Under the pieces are notes generated by a model, which was not told the origin of the DNA, did no database searches, and worked only from the letters and a program-made list of their open reading frames with translations. From a virus: a DNA stretch of 35,327 nucleotides. Of this stretch, positions 1-9,500 are shown piece by piece. Every line of letters begins with the position of its first letter. The first letter of the stretch is position 1. The DNA lies in the IMG/VR virus record IMGVR_UViG_3300030085_000965, positions 1 to 35,327 of that record, one strand, 5' to 3'. The translations under genes were made by a program, and so were the position numbers.

Positions 1-2533
1 CAACGACTAGGAGGTCAGCATCAACTAGGTCAGCACCGATATCGGTAGCGCCGTCAATGTCTAGTGAAGCAACGTCAACAGAAACAGTAGCAGCAAGTTC
101 AGAAGCACTAAGGATCTCAGTGTTGTTGACCTTGAGGACTTTACCGTCAGCGAGGTTAAGGTTCTCAGAAGAACCGAAGTTGTCACCTAGTGCTTCAAAG
201 TGGAAAGTCTTGTCACCATCGCCAGAGTCAACCGTGAAACCACCGCCGTTGGCAGCAGCATCGTTAGCAGCACCCTTAGCAACTTCGATTGCTAGGTCAG
301 CAACAGAAACCGTGGTGGAGTCAACTTGAGTCGTGGTGCCCTTGACTTGTAGGTCACCAAGGATGAACACCGTACCGCTGTTGTCGTTGAGAGCAGCAGG
401 GTCAAGGGTGATCGAAGAAGGACCAGTGATCGTGTCGCTGGTAACGACGATTGCAGAACCAGAAGCACCGGTAGCAAACGATGTAGCAGTGGCAACACCA
501 GTAGCATTGATGCCACCAGTAACACGGAGATCGTTGTCACCGTAGGTTAGACCGGAGTCATCACCCAGTTCACCACCAGCACCTGCTAGAACTACACGTC
601 CATCGGTTAGATCTTGGACAGCAGCAGAAGCAAGAGTTGCAGCACTGGTAGCAGTGACGTTTGCAGCTTGGACAGTACCAGATGCAGTAACACCACCAGT
701 AACACCCAAGTCTGAACCATCAAAGGTCAGGTTGCCGTTATCTTCTAGTTCGCCATCTGTACCTGCTAGGACAACACGACCGTCAGTTAGGTCGGAAACC
801 TTGGCAGAGTTAGCAGTTAGACCACCAGCAATATCAGCACCACCATCAACATCTAGAGCACCAGTTACGGTAGCACCAGCGGATACTACGATGTCAGTAG
901 TTCCAAGTTGGTTGGTTGTCGTAATACCAGTTGCCTGGAGGTTTACGAAGTTAGCACCAGCACCACCGCCAAGGACATAATCCTTAACGCGGGTCATGGT
1001 TGCCTTACGGTTCGTGCCGTCAGCACCGTCGTCAACTAGGATTAGGTCACCATCAGCAAGGTTTGCACCAATATCACTTGCACCATCGAGATCGATGGAT
1101 AGTGCAGGAACCGTGCCATCAGATAGACCAGCACCAGAACCAGAGAAGGAAGTGGCAGTTGCGATACCAGAGACTACAACGCCTTCGGCGTTAGTATCGA
1201 AAGCAGCAGCGTTAACTTCACCAGTTAGATCGCCGGTTACGTTACCAGTTAGTCCACCAATGAACCCACCGGTAGAAGTTGTAACACCAGAAGCACTTAC
1301 GTTACGTGTACGAACATCACCACTAACAACAGCATCGTTAGTTACCGACAAGCTGTTTGCAGAGACAGCACCAGAAGTTGTAACGGTTGTTAGACTGATG
1401 TCATCATCCAAAGCAACCGAAACGCCGTTAGAAGCGGCGGTAGTGGTTACGTTATTACCACCAGAGATCGTTAGATCTTCTGTCGCTAGTGCAATATCTT
1501 CAGAACCGCTGTCACCGTCAACTGTTAGAGTTGTAACAACGTTTGCAGTGCTTGTAGCAGTAACACGACCCTTGGCATCAACTGTGATGACTGGGATTTG
1601 AGTGGTAGAACCAACAGTTCCTGCAGAAACACCAGAGTTTGCTAGGGTTAGCGATAGGTCAACGTTGCCAGTACCGTCAAAAGAAACGTTAGGGGCAGTT
1701 GCATCTCCAGAAGCACTGAAGTTACGACCAGTTGCTAGAGCAGTTGCAGTGTCAGCATTACCGGTTACATTACCGGTTACATTACCCGTTACGTTACCAG
1801 TTACATCACCTGTTAGATCACCAGTAACATCACCAGTTACATCACCTGTTAGATCACCAGTTACGTTACCAGTGACATTACCTGTTACGTTACCTGTTAG
1901 ATCGCCAGTTACATCACCTGTTAGATCACCAGTTACGTTACCAGTGACATTACCTGTTACGTTGCCGGTAAGATTACCCTCGAACGTTGTTGCGGTAACG
2001 ACTCCGCTTACGCTGACTTGATCGGCTGTTTGAGAACCGGATACAGTTAAACCACCAGCAATATTAGCTCCACCATCGACATCAAGTGCTCCAGTAACGG
2101 TCGCGCCGCCAGAAACGTTTACTGTTGTTGATTGCAGGAAAGCAACAGTACCAACGCCAGTGGCGTTGACGTTTGTGGCATCTAGTGTGTCGTCCCAGGA
2201 AAGATTTCCCGATGAGTCTACTACAAGGTAACCACCGTCTACGACGGTTCCTGGTAGTGTGTATGTCACATTTGATGCTAGCGAAGCTGGAGATGCTAGC
2301 TCAATGTAGTTATCACCGTTGTCGGATCCTTCGACAACTCTTACAGCAGAACCCGTGCTACCGGTTTCCTTTGTCCAATATCTATGTGATCCAAAGAACT
2401 TGTTGTTCGACGTAGTTGAGTCGATACCAACGTATAGGTCATATTTGTCGGTTGTGAATCCGGGTTCACCTGCACGTAGACCCGGAAGATTCGCAAATTG
2501 ACCTCTCTTAAACTGAATTACTGGAGCAGCCAT
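1..2533 (-). CDS. Tail-fibre-like structural protein with GNVT repeats (3' end cut by window edge)
   Basis: The frame opens at the ATG at 2533 and stays open to the left edge, so at least 844 codons are present and the C-terminus is missing. It starts MAAPVIQFKRG and then reads YDLYVGID, a typical opening of cyanophage fibre proteins. The rest is low-complexity beta-type sequence rich in G, T, V, D and N. It has 18 perfect GN/DV/LT tetrapeptides (1763-1978), two copies of a LTDGRVVLAG..GEL unit (about 490-620 and 690-815) and two copies of VTGALDVDGGA. Such repeats are typical of the fibrous shafts of phage fibres, so I infer a trimeric, surface-exposed host-contact protein. A late-promoter-like ACTAAATA lies 30 nt upstream. 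Fibre or baseplate-attached structural protein is well supported. The exact T4 counterpart (gp10, gp12 or gp37 type) cannot be decided without the C-terminus. Confidence 0.8.
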   Translation of the reverse strand, partial: MAAPVIQFKRGQFANLPGLRAGEPGFTTDKYDLYVGIDSTTSNNKFFGSHRYWTKETGSTGSAVRVVEGSDNGDNYIELASPASLASNVTYTLPGTVVDGGYLVVDSSGNLSWDDTLDATNVNATGVGTVAFLQSTTVNVSGGATVTGALDVDGGANIAGGLTVSGSQTADQVSVSGVVTATTFEGNLTGNVTGNVTGNVTGDLTGDVTGDLTGNVTGNVTGNVTGDLTGDVTGDVTGDLTGDVTGNVTGNVTGNVTGNADTATALATGRNFSASGDATAPNVSFDGTGNVDLSLTLANSGVSAGTVGSTTQIPVITVDAKGRVTATSTANVVTTLTVDGDSGSEDIALATEDLTISGGNNVTTTAASNGVSVALDDDISLTTVTTSGAVSANSLSVTNDAVVSGDVRTRNVSASGVTTSTGGFIGGLTGNVTGDLTGEVNAAAFDTNAEGVVVSGIATATSFSGSGAGLSDGTVPALSIDLDGASDIGANLADGDLILVDDGADGTNRKATMTRVKDYVLGGGAGANFVNLQATGITTTNQLGTTDIVVSAGATVTGALDVDGGADIAGGLTANSAKVSDLTDGRVVLAGTDGELEDNGNLTFDGSDLGVTGGVTASGTVQAANVTATSAATLASAAVQDLTDGRVVLAGAGGELGDDSGLTYGDNDLRVTGGINATGVATATSFATGASGSAIVVTSDTITGPSSITLDPAALNDNSGTVFILGDLQVKGTTTQVDSTTVSVADLAIEVAKGAANDAAANGGGFTVDSGDGDKTFHFEALGDNFGSSENLNLADGKVLKVNNTEILSASELAATVSVDVASLDIDGATDIGADLVDADLLVV
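1763..1978 (-). repeat. 12-bp tandem repeat encoding 18 GxxT tetrapeptides
   Basis: Eighteen consecutive 12-nt units encode GNVT, GDVT, GDLT or GNLT within the fibre gene. Within the array a 59-nt stretch at 1833-1891 is repeated without mismatch at 1905-1963, an offset of 72 nt or exactly six units. Array length can therefore change by whole tetrapeptides without breaking the frame. Confidence 0.9.
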
Positions 2534-2563
2534 TGAGAGAATAGTTATTTTTTGCTACTCAAA

Positions 2564-2571
2564 TATTTAGT
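2564..2571 (-). promoter_or_regulatory. Late-promoter-like octamer ACTAAATA before the fibre gene
   Basis: Read on the minus strand this is ACTAAATA, close to the T4 late consensus TATAAATA. It lies just after the stop codon of the 137-residue gene and 30 nt before the fibre start at 2533. The first two bases differ from the consensus, as in several other copies in this window. Confidence 0.45.
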
Positions 2572-2572
2572 G

Positions 2573-2986
2573 TTACCATTCGCCTGCATCCAGGTCGATC
2601 TTATTATCAAGAACATCGTCAAGATAATCGATCGTGGAGGATGACAAACCTGCTTGTGGTGGACTCATCGTATTAATGCCTACAGCAGCATCTAGAACGT
2701 CATCCGGATTAGAGAATACAAAACGGTCTGACGATGCGTCGTACGTAAGAACAAACTTGTTAGTTGCTGCTTGACCTGCTTGTAGATTGGATGAGTTAAC
2801 ATCCAAAAGATCTCTTAGATTTGCCACTGATCCGATACCTACTCCTGTGGATGCGATTTCGACCAGAACTGGTTCGCCCAAGTCACTGACTAGATTTTCG
2901 TCTGCAACAGTAATCTGATCAACAATGACCTCTACTGATACCTCTGACCCATTACCGCCATCAGATACTAAGAAACTATCTGACAT
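2573..2986 (-). CDS. Small virion-associated protein, unknown function
   Basis: The product has 137 residues, is acidic, and begins MSDSFLVSDGG. It contains a beta-rich middle with the phrase FVLTYDASSDRFVFSNPDDVLDA, a motif style seen in cyanophage fibre and baseplate accessory proteins, and ends in DLDAGEW. No transmembrane or enzymatic motif is visible. The start lies one base after the stop codon of the upstream 112-residue gene, so the two are co-transcribed and probably coupled. Its place between the baseplate genes and the fibre gene suggests a small structural or adaptor role. I do not recognise the family. Confidence 0.7.
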   Translation of the reverse strand: MSDSFLVSDGGNGSEVSVEVIVDQITVADENLVSDLGEPVLVEIASTGVGIGSVANLRDLLDVNSSNLQAGQAATNKFVLTYDASSDRFVFSNPDDVLDAAVGINTMSPPQAGLSSSTIDYLDDVLDNKIDLDAGEW

Positions 2987-2987
2987 A

Positions 2988-3326
2988 TCATGAAACGGTA
3001 TCGTTTACTTTGACCTGACCAGTAATGACTTTTGTTTTCTTATTGTTGTTCGAGTTTTCAATCACAATATCATAGTTATAACGACCAGCTGTGATAATGC
3101 CCGTTTGAGCATTAGTTAAACTGATTGATAGTTGACCCTTTGTCGGGTCACCGTTATATGTGGTACCAAAACTGATGGATCCAACAGCGTTGGTCCATTT
3201 TCTCATCTTCGCTTCAAAGGAATAGATGGTTAAATCCAATGGCTGTCCATCAGACTTCTTCAAAGTGTAAGTTCTTTGAAAGTCTGTTCCCACTTCAACA
3301 ACAAGATTGACGACAGGAACTGCCAT
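2988..3326 (-). CDS. Small baseplate/fibre accessory protein, Ig-like fold suspected
   Basis: The product has 112 residues. The pattern GTDFQRTYTLKKSDGQPLDLT, followed by a KMRKW segment, a GQLSISLT strand and a final YNYDIVIEN..VITGQVKV pair of strands, resembles the N-terminal beta-sandwich of BppU-type phage baseplate proteins. That resemblance is by eye. A late-promoter-like AATAAATA lies 22 nt upstream, and the purine-rich stretch AAAGGAAGAAGTA just before the ATG can act as ribosome binding site. The next gene starts one base after its stop. The gene is probably real and structural; the fold is only suggested. Confidence 0.72.
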   Translation of the reverse strand: MAVPVVNLVVEVGTDFQRTYTLKKSDGQPLDLTIYSFEAKMRKWTNAVGSISFGTTYNGDPTKGQLSISLTNAQTGIITAGRYNYDIVIENSNNNKKTKVITGQVKVNDTVS

Positions 3327-3347
3327 TACTTCTTCCTTTTACTACCT

Positions 3348-3539
3348 TTATTTATTGAGCATCATTGCCTTGAGAGTTGCAATCTCAGCACGAAGTTCTT
3401 CAATTTCTCCCCTTTGTTGGAGGACTCTATTCTTCTCAATCATATATTTTTCGTAGGCAACCGTGTCTGTATTCACGATTGCCTGCGATTCTGTATCACG
3501 CTCTAGACTTTTGTGGTCCTTTACTTTCGCTCTTCTCAT
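3348..3539 (-). CDS. Small coiled-coil protein, unknown function
   Basis: The product has 63 residues and is highly charged. Residues about 30-60 (EKNRVLQQRGEIEELRAEIA and onward) show heptad spacing of L/I residues, so a coiled coil is likely. The sequence GAGGAAC lies 4 nt before the ATG and is one of the better Shine-Dalgarno sequences in the window, which supports this start. It sits between the DUF4815 structural gene and the BppU-like gene. The last codons AAT AAA TAA form the late-promoter octamer of the next gene. A small virion-assembly or adaptor protein is plausible but not shown. Confidence 0.68.
   Translation of the reverse strand: MRRAKVKDHKSLERDTESQAIVNTDTVAYEKYMIEKNRVLQQRGEIEELRAEIATLKAMMLNK
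3349..3356 (-). promoter_or_regulatory. Late promoter AATAAATA overlapping a stop codon
   Basis: The minus strand reads AATAAATA, seven of eight bases identical to the T4 late consensus. It lies 22 nt before the ATG at 3326 and is made of the last codons of the coiled-coil gene. Confidence 0.65.
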
Positions 3540-3569
3540 AAAGTTCCTCGTATAAAAATGACCAACTCA

Positions 3570-6500
3570 TTATGCAACAGCGATGGTTCTGAAATCAATC
3601 ATCTGGGCAGTTGCTGCCTGATTAGTTGATGTTACAACCAACTTGACCTGGAATGATGTAAACTGTGGTAGTTTGTCAATCGACCACTCATACTCGGTAA
3701 ATGTGTTGGATGTATTTGCAGAAATGTTTCTGTCAGGTAGACCACTGTTGTTTTTAGAGTCAATAACCTTGTCACTGGCATCTAGGTTGTTGTAACCAGG
3801 GAACGGTTCGTATACCTTAGTATCAGAACCATCAACTCGGTTGAGTCTGTAGTATGCTCTAATAGTACACTCCGAAGGACGATGTGCACCAACTAGACAC
3901 TTCAGCGAAGTCGCTGGATTATCTAGATTCACAGGTTTGGTTACGTATGTGAACGATTGAGGATCCTCATCAGTTCTAGTTCTAGAATCTGTGAGATAGT
4001 TCTCAATAGGATTATTGATTCTATTTGATCTTGTGGTGATGTTGCTGTCAAAGACATCAACGACTGGAGAAAGGTTCTCGTCAGTTGAGTCCATCGTGAT
4101 TTCGATGGTGAACGACTTACCACCAGGTAGACTGGAAGTACTATTCGTTTCATTGACCTTAGAAGCAATCATCCTAGGACTAGAGAATCTAGTCTCACCT
4201 TCTAGAGAAACTGACTCAAAACCTTGATCAACGAAGGAGGTTTCAGAGTTATCAATACTTGTGGCACTGATTGTTCTGACCTGTGCGTTAAGCGAAGTTC
4301 CGTCAACTGCTCTGTAATCGATGTTTGGAACAATCGAATCATACTGGATGTTCTGAGAAGCACGAACATTCTCACCACCTACAGACTCATCTTTGTTGAA
4401 GAACTTGTCTCCTGCAATGTTGAGTACGTAAGAATCTAGAGTGATCTTGTCAGTGATGTTATTCGTGACATCTGCAAACGTATGCTCTGTGTTGATCTTT
4501 CTTAGAGAAACACCAGCAGTCTCGTACTTTTGGATACCGTGGTTTGCAGCATATGTTTTTGGAATAGTTCCATCAATGCCGCGAGTTGTAATGCCCGTTA
4601 GTACATTGTTACCAACACCAGTGTAAGCAATAATCTCATTACCAATGCGTGCGAAACCTGGATTGGTTGGGGTAACTTGAGATCCTTCGAAGAAGTTGAA
4701 GTTTGCACTATTGCCAACACTAATGTTTTCAATAGAACTTACACCATATCCAACAGTAATCTTAGTTGGAATAGTGTCACCTTCTACATTCTTGATGATA
4801 ACTCGGTTGTTACCAGCGTGCATACTGTGATTAGCATGGTTAACACGGAAGTGTCTTCCATCAAACTCCTTGGCGTTAACATCTAGAGATGTTGGATTGA
4901 TGCCAAAGACTGTAGATCCAATACCAGCACCAGCACCAGCAGTAGGAACAAACTGGATTTGATTTGAGGTGTTAAAGTCAGATCCGTTACAACCAGTCAA
5001 CTGAAGGGTGTTGAATGATGTTACAACACCAACAGTTAGCAGTAGGTTACGACCCAGACCCTTGGTGCCAACAGTACCTGTAAGAGTATCACCGACAGCA
5101 AAACCCTTACCAGTATTGATAATGTTTACACTAGCGATACTTCCACTGGTAACAGTACATGTACCAGTTACACCATTACCTTCACCAGTCAGCGTGCTGA
5201 ATGTGAGTGCAACGTTTGAACCATCTTCGTAGTCAGAACCAGCGTTAGTGATCGTTAGACCAGTACCACCGATAGCAACAGGACCAGATTGTGCTTCAAC
5301 AAAACCAGTTGCAGAAGTGCTATCCTGTCTAATCTCAGATCCGATAACGATTTGTTCCTCGTATCCAGTCAATGCAGAAGACAAACCAAGAGTTACCTTC
5401 TTCGAATAAACTTCGATTGGGTTGGACTTGAGTTTATTTCTAGCGTTGAACGTATTGAGTTCTGGGTTGTAGAAACGGAAAGCACCAGGTTGTGAAGTAA
5501 ACTTCGCCTTTCTCAGGGTATACTTCATATCCTCCAACTGGGAAGGAGTCCAAGTTCCAGCATTCTGACCCTTATACAAAGATCCAAGTGTTGGTTGCTT
5601 GGTAATACGAACCTGCTGAGATAGGTCTAGATTTGCGGTTTCAATGTCAATATCACCGATTCTAGAAATCCACTGGTTGTAATCAGATGTATCACAGATA
5701 ACAACAACAGCGTGCTCTCCATTTTCCAGATAAACTGGTCGTGGGAAGGTAAATGTTGTTGGTACGGTTGCATCAAGGGATATGTTAACATCCGCAGGAT
5801 TCTTGTGCACGACTGAATGTGCATGGAAGTTCTTCGATGGAGTTCCGTCAACAACAGGAACCAATCGAATCTCCAGAGGCATTGTCTCCGACTTCGTTGC
5901 AAAGAAGAGGTCAATAGATGTTACAAAACAACCATTCTTCTCCTCAACAAAGAAGGACTGTGCCAGAGGATCGTCTTCCTCTTCCCTTTCAACTTCACGA
6001 ATAATCGTGTTAGTTACCGTCCTAGTAACAGTCCTATCAATAACCGTGGTGTTATTGATGATTACCGGTGGCGGTGGTGGCGGTGGTGGTGGAGGTGGCG
6101 GCGGCGTTTCTTGAGTTATAGTTATCTCTGTAACTGTAGTTCCGTTAGAGTAGAATGTCGCATTAGCAGAACTTACTTTTAGTCCAGGAATATCATTACC
6201 AGACGCTGAAGTAAGAACGATATTATTCTTACCGTTAATGAATTGAGGTTCTCCACCTGGAAGGAACACAGAACTCTGTAGTCTGCCTAGATCATCAGAA
6301 ACAAGTCGTACACCACTGATTGTTGCTTCTGCACCACTTGTTTCTCCAACCAAAGTCATACCACCCTGGGCAGAACCAGAGAAGTTTTCGTTAGACTTAT
6401 CAACTAGAGAAACTAGGTCAACGTTCAAGATTGTTGAGGTTGAACTGTACTCAGAACCCAATACTGTATTCGTATATGGGTTAATGCTGTAAGTATCTGT

Positions 6501-9500
6501 TGGATTATTGAATGGACCAGTCTTGTGATTGGCAGAACATAGTCTGAATCTGATAGACTGTACTGTATTATTGCTTGTTACACCTTCCTGTGTACCGATA
6601 ACGGTCTCACCAACCTGGAAGGAACCTTGAGTTGGAGTTACTTCTAGTAGTTTTGGAACGACAAGCGATCTTTCGATCGACATGTCAGTATCAGCAAAGA
6701 ATGTATAGTGCCTTGTAGTAGGCTTGAGCATGAATGCGTCGAGCATGATATTCTGCTCACGCATGTTAGTAATATTCGCTGAAGTATCAAAACTAAAGCT
6801 GGTGTTACTTACACCATAGAATCCATCAAGAGTCTGACTTTCTTGCTCAACAAAGACATCCTGTTCTGGAGTTAGAAGTAGTGTTCCAAACCAGTCATAC
6901 ACTGTGTATGGGTTTACGTTCTCAACTCTACTTGAGAATGGTTGCTCACGTTGAACAACTTCCTCATAATCTAGTGTTACACAGTCAAGAGTTTTCTTGA
7001 CGTTAGATGATCCGAGGTCTTCTGCAAATAGTGTGTCGATATTGGGATCTGGATCACCATTGAGACCGACTAGAGATTCTGATCCAATCTGCAGATCAAT
7101 ACTATCGAAGTATCGAGGTGCCATCATGACACCATTAGCAATGTCAAACTCTGTTCCGTTAGGATCTGCTACGTCCTTGGTGTTAAAGTTATCGACAACA
7201 AATCCAGACTTAAATCGGTCTAGTCCAGTATCGGGATCTTGGATTAGAAGAGATTCTGTCTTAGACTCTAGTAGTGATAGTGAGGTAAAGATCTCTAGAT
7301 TCTCAATACGATTCTCTAGTTTACCAATGTCCTTCATCGTGTAACGCTTGTTAGCACGGAACTCAATCTTCAGATCTTTCTTTAGATTAAAGACATATGG
7401 AGCATATGTGATCTTTGCGATCTCAAAGGCATCATCAATCTTAGATGGTTCTGCCGGGAACTTAGCAGGAGTTCCTTCAACAACAGTGAAGTTACCTGTC
7501 TTAGTCAGATAAAGACTATCGATTCTGCCAAGATAATACTTGTAATCGAATGTTAGGTTCTCATCAGAAACTAGTACACTTGGTGTAGACTGTCCAGAAC
7601 CACCAAAGTCTCTTGACTCGAACTCGAATGGAGAAAGACTACCAGTGTAATCAGCAACACGAGGTCTGATATCAATGATGTCGCTGTTGGAGATCTCTCC
7701 AATCTTAGGAATCCTGTCGTACTCAGTTCCAGAATAACTATTGACAGTTACAAGTTCTCCACTATCTTCTGCATTGATGGTTAGTTTGTCAAAGACAACC
7801 ATCAACTGCCTGGATGGAATAGCAGCACCTTTTTTCCTGACCAGTCTTGAGAAGTCATAGAACTCAGGTCTCTGACCGTTATCAAATACAAAACTATTGG
7901 CAATATTCTTATCGCCCTGATCAATAGCAGAGATATTTCCTAGAATACCACTGTCTTTGAACTTAACTTCTTCGTCTTGCTTGAAACTATTTGAGTTCTT
8001 AGCGACGATCTTAATCTTGCTAGTTGTAGATTTCTCTACGATAACTGCTGATGCACCACTATCTGATCCAATGAGGACCTCACCAACCTGAAGGTCAGTG
8101 GTGTTTGCATTAGGACCGTTTAGTGATGTAAGAGTAAGTGTTGGTAGTTCAGGTGGACCAGATGTAGAAGACTCAAATACGGCATGTACACCGATAGCGT
8201 CTGCAACATTCAAAGAGATCTCTTTGTCCTGAACACGTAGACCGTATGCAGACTTGTAAGTTAGACCATCTTGATTGGCAGTAGAAATGCCAGAATACTC
8301 ATTCTTAGATCCATCAATGATAACCGTACTACAACGATTAAGGACCTTAGACTTGGAAGTTACCTTACTCTTTTGTTGAGTTGTGATAACAACAACATTA
8401 GTCTCGGACTGAGTTAGTCCACTGATAGATCCTGTCTTTCCGCCAGACGTAATAGACAGTTGATCACTTGTCAACGCTTGGATACTTCCGTCATTATACG
8501 CAACAGTATATCTCTCTTCATCGAATGGAGTATATACAAAGTCTGTTCCTGCAAGGGATTCGAGGTCTAGTACACCATCACTATCAGTAGATGCTCCTCG
8601 GGTTTCTTTTCTGACAAAGATATCCGAAGTTGTTAGATCGATAGATTCAATGCCAGAATCTGGCATCTCCGAGAACAGGTGTCCAGATCTAGATCCTTTG
8701 ACCTTAGCAGATACTACAGATACACCAGAAACCTCAATGGTCCCTGTTGGAACGTCACCATCAGCAACATTAGTTACGTCTTCAACTTGCTCGATGGTTG
8801 CAGTCTTATTGTCTGCATTGATAGCGGTGATTCTATTGTATACATCACCGTTGTTCTGATATTGGAGAATATCACCAACTTTTAGATCTTTTGTCCAACC
8901 AGTTTTGGAGGTTACAGTGGTAGAGGTGATGGTAAATGATTGACCACCAAACTTAACTCTTGGTGTTAGAACTGCATCAGCACTGAAGATCTGAGTTCCA
9001 TTCTGCTGTCTGAATGCCTTAACATCGTCGATGCTAAACTCACTGACATCAGTGATTACACGACCGTTGTTTACACCGTTGACAATGATTGTCTCATCTT
9101 TAAGGAAGTCGCCAGAGGTTTGATTAAGAGTTAGAGTTGTTCCACTCTGACTTCTTAGGAAACCACGAGCACCAGAACGAGCACCCTCAATCAATGCAGG
9201 AGCAGTGAGTGCTAGTTCTTGGTTTAGAGTTAACTGGGTGTCTGTTTGGACATCAAAGAGATATAGGTCAAAAGTAGATGAATCGTCTGCATATGCAGCC
9301 GCCGATACTTTGTAGTCATAAACTCTTGCCCTACCAATAGACTGTCCAGATGCATTGGATTTAGTAGAACCTAGACGCTCATCACGGAGATCAATCCAAC
9401 CGGTTGTGGCAATACCGACGCTTGCAGATCCAAATGCATTATTGACAACGATTAGATTGCCTGCTTGGAAAGGAACCGAACTGGACTCAATAGTTTCGGT

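Noticed and set aside
57-2501. Several plus-strand open frames (for example 996-1601 and 1602-2021) with P/S/T/V-rich translations
   Set aside because: They are complements of the glycine/threonine/valine-repeat fibre gene, with biased composition and no ribosome sites.
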